From Streptomyces filipinensis (GTDB lineage: Bacteria > Actinomycetota > Actinomycetes > Streptomycetales > Streptomycetaceae), in the NCBI RefSeq assembly GCF_014649495.1, contig NZ_BMTD01000002.1:372001-436000 (forward strand): 64,000 bases of DNA, read 5' to 3'. The notes beneath the pieces were generated by a model. That model was not told where the DNA came from. It was given only the letters and a program-made list of their open reading frames with translations, and did not search any database. Shown here piece by piece: positions 1-7,464 of the stretch; positions within the stretch are counted from its first letter, which is position 1, and every line of letters begins with the position of its first letter. Position numbers and translations under genes: made by a program.

Positions 1-712
1 CCGGCGCCGACTCCAGGCCCTCGGCGGCGAGTTCGGCGCGCAGCCGCGCGTCCGCGTCGGGGCCCGTCGCGGCCAGCAGATAGACGACGACCTTGTGCGG
101 CCCGCCGCGCCCCGCCTCTCGCTGCCCCTCCTCGATCAGCCGCCGGGCCTCCCGTACACCGTCCGGGGAGGTGGAGGCGGTGAGGAGCGTGCCGTCGGCC
201 CTGGCGCCGGAGAGGCGGAGCGTACGCGGCCCGGTGGCGCCGGTGAAGACCGGCACGGCGCGCTCCGGCGGCCAGTCGAGGGCCACGTCGTCGAGGGTGA
301 CGTAGCGCCCCTGGACGGTGAGCTTCTCCCCGCTCAACAGGGCCCGCAGGGCGTCGAGGTGCTCGCCCAGGAGGGTGAGCGGCGAGGCGGCACGGGCGCC
401 GACCTGCCCCATCCAGTCCTGCACCCCGTGCCCGACGACGACGGTCGCGCGGCCGGGGAACATCCGGTGCAGCGACGCGGTCTCCATCGCGGTCACGGCG
501 ACGTTCCTGAGCGGCACGGGCAGCAGCCCGACGCCCACGCGCACGCGCTCCGTCCACGCGAGTGCCGCGGCGGCCGTCGAGATCCCGCCCTCCAGGAAAC
601 AGTCCTCCCACAACCACAGTTCTTCGAGTCCCACCTCGTCCGCGGCCCGGGCGACGGCCCGCAGACGCTCGGGCGGAAGCTGGGGGCGGAAGACGACACC
701 GAGTCCAGTCAT
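1..712 (-). CDS. LLM-class flavin/F420-dependent oxidoreductase, 3' end cut by window
   Basis: The visible 237 residues begin MTGLGVVFRPQLPPERL and run off the left edge, so the C-terminus is missing. The fold is the luciferase-like TIM barrel: early LWLWEDCF, then LAWTERVRVGVGLLPVPLRN, then a VVVGHGVQDWMGQVG segment, as in actinobacterial F420-dependent reductases. Such enzymes move hydride between F420H2 or FMNH2 and small organic substrates; the substrate cannot be read from sequence. The ATG at 712 is the only early start in frame. It diverges from the DUF192 gene at 797, leaving an 84-bp shared promoter region. The family call is firm; F420 rather than FMN use is inferred from the taxon. 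Confidence 0.8.
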   Translation of the reverse strand, partial: MTGLGVVFRPQLPPERLRAVARAADEVGLEELWLWEDCFLEGGISTAAAALAWTERVRVGVGLLPVPLRNVAVTAMETASLHRMFPGRATVVVGHGVQDWMGQVGARAASPLTLLGEHLDALRALLSGEKLTVQGRYVTLDDVALDWPPERAVPVFTGATGPRTLRLSGARADGTLLTASTSPDGVREARRLIEEGQREAGRGGPHKVVVYLLAATGPDADARLRAELAAEGLESAP

Positions 713-796
713 GGGCCCCTTCCTAGTGGGGAGGAGGTGGGGTGACAACTGGTTTTCCCGGGCGGAGAGTTGGCACCGGGGGATGAGGGAGGGGAC

Positions 797-1186
797 ATGG
801 GAAGACGCTGGCGGGACGGGACCGGGCAGCTGGTCGTGCCGGGGCCCGGGGGTGCCGACGGCCCGGTGGTCCTCCCCCTGGAGATCGCGGCCTCCTACCG
901 GGCACGGACGCGGGGACTTCTGGGCCGGGACTCGCTCGCCGGGGCGATGCTGCTGTCCCCGGCGAGCGGGGTGCACACCTTCGGCATGCGCATCCCGATC
1001 GACGTCGCCTACCTGGACCGCCGCCTGACCGTCCTCGCCGTCCGGACGATGCCCCCGGGCCGCCTGGGCCTGCCCCGGCTGCGGGCCCGGCACGTCCTGG
1101 AGGCCGAGGCCGGGACGATGGCTGGATGGGGTCTGCGGGCAGGGGTGAATGTCCAGGTCAAGGGCGATGTCAGGGGCTCGGCCTAG
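797..1186 (+). CDS. DUF192 family protein
   Basis: A 129-residue protein with the DUF192 core: TRGLLGRDSLAGAMLL, then SGVHTFGMRIPIDVAYLDRR, then a hydrophobic beta strand and VLEAEAGTMAGWGLRAG. The frame extends upstream to 770, but the ATG at 797 has a GGGAGGGGAC ribosome site and matches where family members begin. DUF192 proteins are small beta-rich proteins of unknown biochemical role, often secreted in other bacteria; no signal peptide is visible here. It converges on the last gene of the tad locus (OmpA-domain protein, ending at 1284). DUF192 genes are often found beside tad loci, so a link to pilus or wall assembly is possible but unproven. Confidence 0.8.
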   Translation: MGRRWRDGTGQLVVPGPGGADGPVVLPLEIAASYRARTRGLLGRDSLAGAMLLSPASGVHTFGMRIPIDVAYLDRRLTVLAVRTMPPGRLGLPRLRARHVLEAEAGTMAGWGLRAGVNVQVKGDVRGSA

Positions 1187-1283
1187 CATCGCGGCAGCAG
1201 AGCTTCGGGAACGTCCAGGTCGAGGAGTTCACTCCGGCGCAGGTGCGGCTGCCGGAGCCGGTGGTCGAGACGGCGGTGCGGGC

Positions 1284-1904
1284 TCAGTCCTGGGTGCGGG
1301 GGAAGGTCACCTCGACGCGTCGGTTCTTCCGCCGGCCCTCCTCGGTGGAGTTGTCGGCGATCGGGAACTGCTCGCCGTAGCCGCGGACCTCGAAGGTGAC
1401 GTTCGGGTCGTTCAGGTCCTGGTCCAGGACCGCCTGTACGGCGTTGGCGCGCTGCTTGGACAGGAGGTCGCCGTGGGCGGAGGAGCCGAGGTCGTCGGTG
1501 AAGCCGAAGACGCGGACCTGGGTCGCGTGCTGCTTCTTGATCTCCTGGGCGATGGCGGAGATCCGCGCCTTGGCCTCGTCGCCGAGCGTGGAGCTGTCCT
1601 TGCCGAACAGGACTTCGGCCTGGAGGGCGAAGGTGACGTCGGCGTTGGTGTCCTCGCGGCGCTCGTCCCCGCTCTGGTCCTCGACGACCGACTTGATGTC
1701 CAGCACCTTGGGCGCGGCGAGGGTGGCACCCTCCGGGAGCTTGAGGTCCGGGTCGGTGGGGTCGACCTTCACGGGGGCCGCGGCGGAGGGTTCGGTGACA
1801 GGGGGCCGGCTCGGGTCCGTGTCGTCGGCGTGGGCTTGGGCTTGGGCCGCGGCGAGGAGGAGGGTGGCTGCGGCGAGGGTGAAGGTGAGACGGGTGGGGG
1901 TCAC
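1284..1904 (-). CDS. Secreted OmpA-domain (peptidoglycan-binding) protein
   Basis: A 206-residue protein from a GTG at 1904 (VTPTRLTFTLAAATLLLAAA), an N-terminal signal peptide ending near AQAHA. A Pro/Ala-rich linker leads into an OmpA C-terminal domain at about 90-200, with FALQAEVLFGKDSSTLGD, VRVFGFTDDLGSSAHGDLLS, the KQRANAVQAVL helix and the terminal RRKNRRVEVTF. In this fold an Asp and an Arg bind diaminopimelate of peptidoglycan; the matching residues are visible. The frame is open to 2162, but that stretch lies over the upstream lipoprotein gene. The start lies 8 bp below that gene's stop, so both are probably on the tad transcript. Likely role: anchoring pili or a secretion apparatus to the wall. 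Confidence 0.85.
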   Translation of the reverse strand: MTPTRLTFTLAAATLLLAAAQAQAHADDTDPSRPPVTEPSAAAPVKVDPTDPDLKLPEGATLAAPKVLDIKSVVEDQSGDERREDTNADVTFALQAEVLFGKDSSTLGDEAKARISAIAQEIKKQHATQVRVFGFTDDLGSSAHGDLLSKQRANAVQAVLDQDLNDPNVTFEVRGYGEQFPIADNSTEEGRRKNRRVEVTFPRTQD

Positions 1905-1911
1905 TTCGGCC

Positions 1912-2493
1912 TCACCCGGAGATCGTGATATCGGCGGACGTGAACATGGGCATCTGGAATGACACTGCTGAGGTATCGGCAGGCGGAGCTGGGAACTGCA
2001 TGAACACCGGGATCGACTCTCCCGACTTGATCGTGGAGAGACCTGTTGTCGTGAGCGGACGACCCTCGGTATCGCGCAGGACGTAGTACCGCTTCCTCCC
2101 CTTGGAATCCACCAGGGTGGCTCCGCCGAGCGAGTGGCCGTTCCTGATGATCTCGGTCTCATTGCCGCTCAGCTGAGCCGGGATGATAACGGTGTTCGCA
2201 CCGTCGTTCTTCAGGGTGGCATTCACCGTGACGAAGCCACCGGAGTCGCGCTGCGCAGAGGTGATCTGGAGAAGCAGGCCGTTGGAACCCTTCAATTCGG
2301 CCAGCGGCTGGCCCGACTGCCCTTCCTGGGTGCTCGGGTCGGAGCCGGTTGTCCGGGAAGCGGTCGCGGAGTGCTCAGGCTTCTTGTCATCGCCGCCACC
2401 TCCACCACAACCCGCCACGCCCACGGCCAGACCAGCCGCAACGGTCAACGCGACCATCCCCCTGCGGACCCTCGCAGTGAACCGCATGCTCAT
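1912..2493 (-). CDS. Putative lipoprotein of the tad locus
   Basis: A 193-residue protein starting MSMRFTARVRRGMVALTVA. The N-terminus is a lipoprotein signal (basic residues, hydrophobic stretch, lipobox VAGC followed by five Gly). After a Ser/Thr/Gly linker comes a compact beta-rich domain with ITSAQRDSGGFVTVNATLKN, a FxxP-type late-adhesin or DUF4352-like Ig pattern, ending FQMPMFTSADITISG. The frame continues upstream to 2640, but AAGGAAG seven bases before the ATG at 2493 supports this start. It sits between the TadG-like gene and the OmpA-domain gene with short spacers. I infer an extracellular membrane-anchored accessory protein of the pilus; no specific family is certain. Confidence 0.7.
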   Translation of the reverse strand: MSMRFTARVRRGMVALTVAAGLAVGVAGCGGGGGDDKKPEHSATASRTTGSDPSTQEGQSGQPLAELKGSNGLLLQITSAQRDSGGFVTVNATLKNDGANTVIIPAQLSGNETEIIRNGHSLGGATLVDSKGRKRYYVLRDTEGRPLTTTGLSTIKSGESIPVFMQFPAPPADTSAVSFQMPMFTSADITISG

Positions 2494-2509
2494 CGCTCCG
2501 CTTCCTTCG

Positions 2510-3112
2510 TCATTGGTCGTGCGCCGGTGAGTCGGCAAGGTGGACGTCGAAGAGGTCTTCCGGCTTCGGGAGGCTCGTGGAGTCGTCCGGCTTCGGGTGC
2601 CAGACCTTGTGGTCCTTGCAGGTGAGTGCAGGCAGCTCATCGCCCACGGCGCCCTCGGCGGGCGGGGGCGTACAGAGGGGTTCGATCACAGCAGTCGCGT
2701 GCGCCGTCGATCGCATGTCCTCGGTGCCCGGCACGACGGAGTGACCCACGCCCTTGATCGTCGTGGCCTCGACCACGTAGCTCAGCGGACCGTCGGGCGC
2801 GCAGTGTTCCGTCGCGCCGTTGAGCCCGGCGAGCCGGTCGGCTCGCAGACAGAAGTTGCCGCCACCGTCTCCGGCGAAGATGGCCTGCCACTTGGCCGGG
2901 TCGCGTACGTGGGCCATCCACAGGCCCGCAAGTTGGTCACGGGTCTTCTGGGCCGCCGCCAGGGCCGCCGCATCCGCCGCCGTCTGCGCGCTGCTCCGGT
3001 TCACCGCGGCCTGCCCGACGGCGAGATAGGCCAACGCAAGAAAGAGCAGGCCTGCCACCACCGTGATGTAGATGGGAAAGGCCTGCCCTGCGTCGCGAAC
3101 TGGAGAGGTCAG
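2510..3112 (-). CDS. TadG-like pilus assembly protein (probable CTG start)
   Basis: About 200 residues. The N-terminus RDAGQAFPIYITVVAGLLFL is a TadE/TadG-type prepilin-like segment followed by AVNRSSAQTAADAAALAAAQ, the hallmark of actinobacterial TadG-like proteins. The rest is an extracytoplasmic domain with several Cys residues (FCLRADR, HCAPD, LCTPPP, LTCKDH). No ATG or GTG exists in frame upstream of the hydrophobic segment; the only reasonable start is a CTG at 3112 whose last two bases overlap the pilin stop (CTGA), suggesting translational coupling. Unlike the neighbouring pilins it lacks Glu at position +5 after the Gly-Gln junction. It probably acts as a minor pilin or anchor component. 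Confidence 0.72.
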   Translation of the reverse strand: MTSPVRDAGQAFPIYITVVAGLLFLALAYLAVGQAAVNRSSAQTAADAAALAAAQKTRDQLAGLWMAHVRDPAKWQAIFAGDGGGNFCLRADRLAGLNGATEHCAPDGPLSYVVEATTIKGVGHSVVPGTEDMRSTAHATAVIEPLCTPPPAEGAVGDELPALTCKDHKVWHPKPDDSTSLPKPEDLFDVHLADSPAHDQ

Positions 3113-3306
3113 CCGCCAGTGACTTCGGTGATCTTGGTGACGATCGCGTTGTAGATCGACTGACCGATGTCCGTCCCCGTGATCGCCAACACGATCGCCA
3201 CGACCACCGCGATGATGCCGAGGTACTCCACCGCTGTCTGCCCCTTGTCGCTTCGAGCAACACGGGTCTGCAGGTACGCGACGGTGGTGTTGAACCAGTT
3301 GCTCAT
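3109..3306 (-). CDS. Flp-type (type IVb) pilin
   Basis: A 65-residue major pilin candidate. The leader MSNWFNTTVAYLQTRVARSD is followed by KGQTAVEYLG, a canonical type IVb processing site: cleavage after Gly22, Gln at +1 and Glu27 at +5. The hydrophobic helix IIAVVVAIVLAITG follows, then a short polar tail ending TKITEVTGG. GGAGGGG lies before the ATG at 3306. It is downstream of the LuxR-type regulator, in its own position apart from the assembly genes, so its expression may be set separately by the adjacent two-component system. After cleavage by a prepilin peptidase, which is not in this window, subunits would polymerise on the TadABC machine. Confidence 0.88.
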   Translation of the reverse strand: MSNWFNTTVAYLQTRVARSDKGQTAVEYLGIIAVVVAIVLAITGTDIGQSIYNAIVTKITEVTGG

Positions 3307-3431
3307 GGTGGTCCCCTCCGGGTTCGCCTCCGATCCGGAGAACGTATGCCCGGGCAGCGCGCTCGGCAGAGGGTCCCAGGGCCCAAGCCCGGGCCCATTC
3401 GCGGCCCTTCCCGCTCCCCCGTGTCCCCATT

Positions 3432-4184
3432 TCAGGCCACCCCCAGCCACTTCGCGGCCGCCTGCGAGCGGGTGGTGGTCTGGAGCTTGGCGAAGATGCG
3501 GTTGATGTGGTTCTTGACCGTCTTCTCGGAGATGAAGCAGGCGGCGGCGATCTGCTGGTTGGTCATGCCGGACGCGATGAGGTCCATGATCTCCGCCTCC
3601 CTCGCACTCAGCCGGAAACGTGAACGGAACGACTGTCCCACAGAGGATTGCAGTTGCGAAAGCGATTGGCCTGAGATTTCCCCTAAATCGTCCGGGATTT
3701 GATGGTCGGTGTGTGCAGGTGCACTTGCCCGCAGCTCCACCAGCAACGCCTTCGCCGCCCCCGGCGTCACATGCGGCCGGCCCTCGCGGACATCCCGCAC
3801 CGCCCGCACCAACTGCTCCGTCGTGAACTCGCCGTGCACCAGGTATCCCCCTGCCCCCAGCCGCAACGCCTCCCGCACGGTCTCCGTCTCGTGGCTGTAG
3901 GTGAGCATCATGACCGGCGCCAGCCGCACCAGGTGGGGCAATGCCGAGATTCCGTCGACGCCGGGCATCCGGACGTCGAGGAGGATGACGTCGGGGCGGT
4001 GCCGCAGGGCCGCCTCGTAGGCCTCGCGGCCGTCCGCGGCCTCTGCCACCACCGTGGTGTCGGCGCGGCCCGACAGCAGGGCCGTCAGACCCGCCCGGAC
4101 CACGGGGTTGTCGTCAGCCACCAGCAGCCGCAGCGGAACAGGAGTCGGCGCGGGGGCCTGGGGCCAGGGATGACCGTGCTGCAT
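3432..4184 (-). CDS. NarL/LuxR-family response regulator
   Basis: A 250-residue regulator. The receiver domain (about 18-135) has the acidic pocket LLVADDNPVVR, phospho-acceptor Asp70 in VILLDVRMPG, Thr in MMLTYSHET and an unusual HGE where Lys is normal (GGYLVHGEFT). A Ser/Gln-rich linker leads to the LuxR HTH at about 190-250: LSAREAEIMDLIASGMTNQQ, ISEKTVKNHINRIFAKL. The start at 4184 has GAGGAGG upstream and follows the kinase stop by 13 bp, so the pair is co-transcribed. Placed between tadC and the pilin gene, it likely controls pilin or tad expression. The missing receiver lysine could alter phosphorylation-dependent switching. Confidence 0.9.
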   Translation of the reverse strand: MQHGHPWPQAPAPTPVPLRLLVADDNPVVRAGLTALLSGRADTTVVAEAADGREAYEAALRHRPDVILLDVRMPGVDGISALPHLVRLAPVMMLTYSHETETVREALRLGAGGYLVHGEFTTEQLVRAVRDVREGRPHVTPGAAKALLVELRASAPAHTDHQIPDDLGEISGQSLSQLQSSVGQSFRSRFRLSAREAEIMDLIASGMTNQQIAAACFISEKTVKNHINRIFAKLQTTTRSQAAAKWLGVA

Positions 4185-4197
4185 GAGCTGCCTCCTC

Positions 4198-5604
4198 TCA
4201 GGCGTTGCGGGGGGACGGGCCGGGGCGGTCCAGGGCCGACAGGGGAAGTTCCACACGGACCTCCGTGCCCCGTTCGCGACCGCCCCGGCCGATACGGATG
4301 CGGGCGCCCGCCTGCGCGGCCCGCTCCACCATGCCGAGCAGGCCGAAGTGGCCGCACTCGCGGAGCCGTTCGAGCGTGGTGCCGGGCGGGAGGCCCCGGC
4401 CGTCGTCGTGGATCGTGAGGCGCAGCAGGTCGCCGTACACCGCCGCGTGGACGTCGACCCGGGTCGCGCCCGCGTGCCGGTGGGCGTTCTCCAGCGCCTC
4501 CGTGGCGATGGAGAAGAGGTTGCGGGCCACGGGGGCGGGCAGCGCGGGAAGGATCGGGTCCGGGTCCGGCGCGTCCCGCCAGGAGCAGGCGACGTGGAGG
4601 CCCGTACGCCGCGCGAAGTCGTCGGCGGCCGACGACAGCTCGGTCCAGGGGGCCGTCTCCCCCGGCGTGTCCGGCCGCTCCCGCCGTAGGTCCGACAGCA
4701 GTTCCCTCGACTCCGCCGCCGCCCTGCGTGCCGAGCGGGAGACCAGTTCCGCCTGTTCCCTGACGCGAGCCGGGTCCAGGGCCTGGGCGGAGGCCGTCGC
4801 CGCCAGGCCGTCCGCCGCGAGGGCGACACCGTAGAGGGTCTTGGCCACGGAGTCGTGCATCTCGCGGGCCAGCCGTGCGCGTTCCGCGCTGACCGCCTCC
4901 GCCGCCGCGAGGCGCGCTTGGACCGTCGTCAGGGCGTGGGTCGCGGCGCCGAAGCGGAGCATCAGGTTGCGCAGGGTCGAGCCCATGGCGCCGGCGATGA
5001 CGCACAGGCCGGGCAGGAGCAACGCCTCGGCGACCGGTGCGTGCCGGTCGGCCTTCAGGGTGGCGTGGACCAGGAGCAGGATCAAGGACTGGAGGGAGGC
5101 GAAGCAGGCCGCGCCGCGCCAGCTGTAGACGAGGCCCGCGAGCAGCGGGGTGCACACGCTGACGTAGGCGAGCGTGGTGTCCGGGCCGGCCGAGACGAGG
5201 AGGAAGGAGCCGAAGAGGGTGTCGGCGGCGAGGAGGCTGGGGTGGCGCAGCAGGAGGGGGCCGAAGCGTTCCCAGTCGCGGAAGAGGACGTAGGACACCA
5301 TGAAGGTGACGACCACCGCCGCGCCGACCAGGCGGACGCCCAGGCCGGGGGCCGCGTTGAGCAGGGCGGCGGGGGCGGCCACGGCGATCATGGCCAGGCG
5401 GAAGCCGAAGACCTGCCGGCACATCGCCTGCAGCGCGCTGATCTGGATCTTCTCCGAGGGTTCGGCAGGGGCCGTGGCGGGACGCGTCGCAGCGGAGGTC
5501 GGCCTCCGGCGCCATGAGAACCGTCCCCGGACCCCCTTCAGGCGGCTCAGGCGGCCCTCGAAGACCGAACTCCCCGCACGCCCCGTCCACCCCGTCACCG
5601 TCAT
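4198..5604 (-). CDS. Membrane histidine kinase (HisKA_3 type) of the tad locus
   Basis: A 468-residue NarX-like kinase. Residues 1-60 are polar; about five hydrophobic helices follow between 65 and 205 (FRLAMIAVAAPAALL, VGAAVVVTFMVSYVLF, and so on). The dimerisation/phospho-acceptor helix has ARLAREMHDSVAKTLYG with His250, then a HATPase domain with the N-box ATEALENAHRHAGATRV and G-box IHDDGRGLPPG. It phosphorylates the adjacent LuxR-type regulator. The start at 5604 lies 7 bp after the tadC stop, so it is transcribed with the pilus machinery. The sensor has no extracellular loop of note, so the signal is probably sensed within or near the membrane. Confidence 0.9.
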   Translation of the reverse strand: MTVTGWTGRAGSSVFEGRLSRLKGVRGRFSWRRRPTSAATRPATAPAEPSEKIQISALQAMCRQVFGFRLAMIAVAAPAALLNAAPGLGVRLVGAAVVVTFMVSYVLFRDWERFGPLLLRHPSLLAADTLFGSFLLVSAGPDTTLAYVSVCTPLLAGLVYSWRGAACFASLQSLILLLVHATLKADRHAPVAEALLLPGLCVIAGAMGSTLRNLMLRFGAATHALTTVQARLAAAEAVSAERARLAREMHDSVAKTLYGVALAADGLAATASAQALDPARVREQAELVSRSARRAAAESRELLSDLRRERPDTPGETAPWTELSSAADDFARRTGLHVACSWRDAPDPDPILPALPAPVARNLFSIATEALENAHRHAGATRVDVHAAVYGDLLRLTIHDDGRGLPPGTTLERLRECGHFGLLGMVERAAQAGARIRIGRGGRERGTEVRVELPLSALDRPGPSPRNA

Positions 5605-5611
5605 GTCCGCC

Positions 5612-6499
5612 TCACTTCCCCGTGAGGGAGCCGAAGTCCACTCCGGAGCCGAGGATCAGGCCCGCGCCCAGCAGCAGCATCGTGGCCGGGACCATGAACG
5701 TGGTGATCATCAGTGTGGCCTTGGGCACCGCGCGGGCCGCCTTGCGGCGGGCGTTCTGGGCGTCGGTGCGGCGCATGTCCTTGGCCAGGGAGACGAGGGT
5801 GTCGACGATCGGCGCCCCCAGTTCCTCCCCCTGCTGCAGGGCCGTCACGAACATCGCCACCTGTTCCGAGTCGTTCCTGCGCCGCAGCTCCGCGAAGGCC
5901 TGGCGGCGGCTCATGCCGAGGTCCATCTGGCGCAGGGTGATACGCAGTTCGTCCGCCCAGGGGCCCTCGTAGCGGGTGGCCACCCGGTCCAGGGCCTGGC
6001 GGAAGCCGAGGCCCGCGCTCACCACCACCGCCAGCACGTCCAGGAAGTCGGGCAGGGTGCGCTCGATGACGTCCTTGCGGACCCGGATCGCCGACCAGAT
6101 GCCGACCTCCGTCCAGAACGCCCCGAACAGCAGCAGGAGTACCGCAACGAACCACTGGCCGCGCAGCAGGAAGACCAGGAAGCCGACCGCGCCCAGCGCG
6201 CCGTAGACCGCCCGGCGGGCCGCGTAGCGGTCGATGGTCAGGCCTCCGGGGTTGCCCGCGAGGTCGATCTTGCGGCGGTACCTGGCGACCAGGCGCGGGC
6301 CCATCAGGCGCAGCACGGCGGGGGCGTAGCGCATGCCCATCCGGTCGATGACCGAGCCGACCGCGCCGGCGCGGGTGGCGCCGACCTCCAGGGCGAGGGC
6401 GAGGTCGCCGGGGAGCCTGGCGTCCGCGCGGTACATGCGGATGCCGGTGAAGGCGCCCCAGACGCCTAGGCCCGTCAGCAGGGCGAGCAGGAATGCCAC
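5612..6499 (-). CDS. tadC: TadC, type II secretion F-domain membrane protein
   Basis: A 295-residue inner-membrane protein. There is an N-terminal membrane helix (MAFLLALLTGLGVWGAF), a central pair of helices (GALGAVGFLVFLLRGQWFVA) and the T2SSF domain (ERTLPDFLDVLAVVVSAGLGF, ALQQGEELGAPIVDTLVSLA), ending with a helix rich in Thr/Met (MITTFMVPATMLLLGAGLIL). TadB and TadC together form the membrane platform on which the TadA ATPase works. GTG start at 6499, 13 bp after the tadB stop. In most genomes tadB and tadC are adjacent, as here. The identification rests on the T2SSF motifs and gene order. Confidence 0.92.
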   Translation of the reverse strand: MAFLLALLTGLGVWGAFTGIRMYRADARLPGDLALALEVGATRAGAVGSVIDRMGMRYAPAVLRLMGPRLVARYRRKIDLAGNPGGLTIDRYAARRAVYGALGAVGFLVFLLRGQWFVAVLLLLFGAFWTEVGIWSAIRVRKDVIERTLPDFLDVLAVVVSAGLGFRQALDRVATRYEGPWADELRITLRQMDLGMSRRQAFAELRRRNDSEQVAMFVTALQQGEELGAPIVDTLVSLAKDMRRTDAQNARRKAARAVPKATLMITTFMVPATMLLLGAGLILGSGVDFGSLTGK

Positions 6500-6512
6500 G
6501 GGGACCTCTCCC

Positions 6513-7457
6513 TCACACGTCGATCCGGCTCAGGCGGCGGATGAGGACGAAGCCGACGGCGTACATCGCGAACGCGATGAGCACGCAGGCCTGGCCGACC
6601 GGTGAGCCGGTCATACGGGCCAGCGCGCCGTCCTTGACGCCGTTCATCAGGAACAGCGCGCCGACGCCCAGGACGGGGACGGCGTACGACGTCATGGTCA
6701 CCTGGCTCAGCTGGGTGCGGATCTCGCGCCGGGTCTCCTTGCGTTCCTCCAGGGTCTCGGTCAGGTTCCGCAGGGCGGACACGACCTGGCCGCCCGCCCG
6801 GTTGGAGAGGACCAGGGTCGTGACGAGGACGACCAGTTCACGCGACGGGAGGCGTTCGGCGAGTTCGCCGAGCGCGTCGTCGAGGGAGTGCCCGATGGCC
6901 AACTGGTCGGCCACCTTGCCCAGTTCCTGGCCGGCCGGGGCCTCCAGTTCCTCCGCCGCCATGCCGATCGCGGTGCGCAGGGCCAGGCCGGCCTGGGTGG
7001 CGTTGGCCAGGATGCGGGCCAGTTCCGGGAGCTGGTTGATGAAGCGCTCGATGCGCTTCTGGCGCTGCCAGTTGAGGAACTGGACCGCCGCCCACACGCC
7101 GAGGAGGCCGGCGAGGGGGCCGAAGAACGGCGCCAGCGCGGCCTGGCCGATCAGCCAGAGCGCGGCCACGGCGGCGAGTACGCAGACGAAGAACTCGCCC
7201 GGGGTGACGTCCAGGCCGGTGGCCGCCAGCCGCAGTTCCAGCCAGCGGCCGAGGCGGGTACGGCGCAGGCGCCGGTCGAGGTCGCGGAAGCGGCGTCTGC
7301 GGCCGGCCGCCGGGACCGGGCCGGTGTGCGAGAGGCGGTCCACGAGCGCCGCGCGCTGGGCCCGGCCCGAGGCGTAGGCGTGCACGCCGGCCACCGCCAG
7401 GACGCAGGTCAGCAGCGTCACGCCGGCGGTGAGCTGGACGAGGGTGTGGAGTTCCAT
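6513..7457 (-). CDS. tadB: TadB, type II secretion F-domain membrane protein
   Basis: A 314-residue partner of TadC. The N-terminal helix LVQLTAGVTLLTCVLAVAGV is followed by a basic cytoplasmic loop (AAGRRRRFRDLDRRLRRTRL), two central helices and the T2SSF domain with IERFINQLPELARILANATQ, LAIGHSLDDALGELAERLPS and RAGGQVVSALRNLTETLEER. A last helix pair spans VLGVGALFLMNGV and ACVLIAFAMYAVGFVL. It begins at an ATG 7 bp below the tadA stop with AGGTAGG upstream. With TadC it should form the inner-membrane platform of the Flp pilus machine, transmitting ATP-driven motion from TadA to pilins. Confidence 0.92.
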   Translation of the reverse strand: MELHTLVQLTAGVTLLTCVLAVAGVHAYASGRAQRAALVDRLSHTGPVPAAGRRRRFRDLDRRLRRTRLGRWLELRLAATGLDVTPGEFFVCVLAAVAALWLIGQAALAPFFGPLAGLLGVWAAVQFLNWQRQKRIERFINQLPELARILANATQAGLALRTAIGMAAEELEAPAGQELGKVADQLAIGHSLDDALGELAERLPSRELVVLVTTLVLSNRAGGQVVSALRNLTETLEERKETRREIRTQLSQVTMTSYAVPVLGVGALFLMNGVKDGALARMTGSPVGQACVLIAFAMYAVGFVLIRRLSRIDV

Positions 7458-7464
7458 GGGGGGC

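Noticed and set aside
3307-3431. GC-rich hairpins (GGGCCC repeats) upstream of the pilin as an attenuator
   Set aside because: Several short alternative pairings are possible but none is long or followed by a clear regulatory element.
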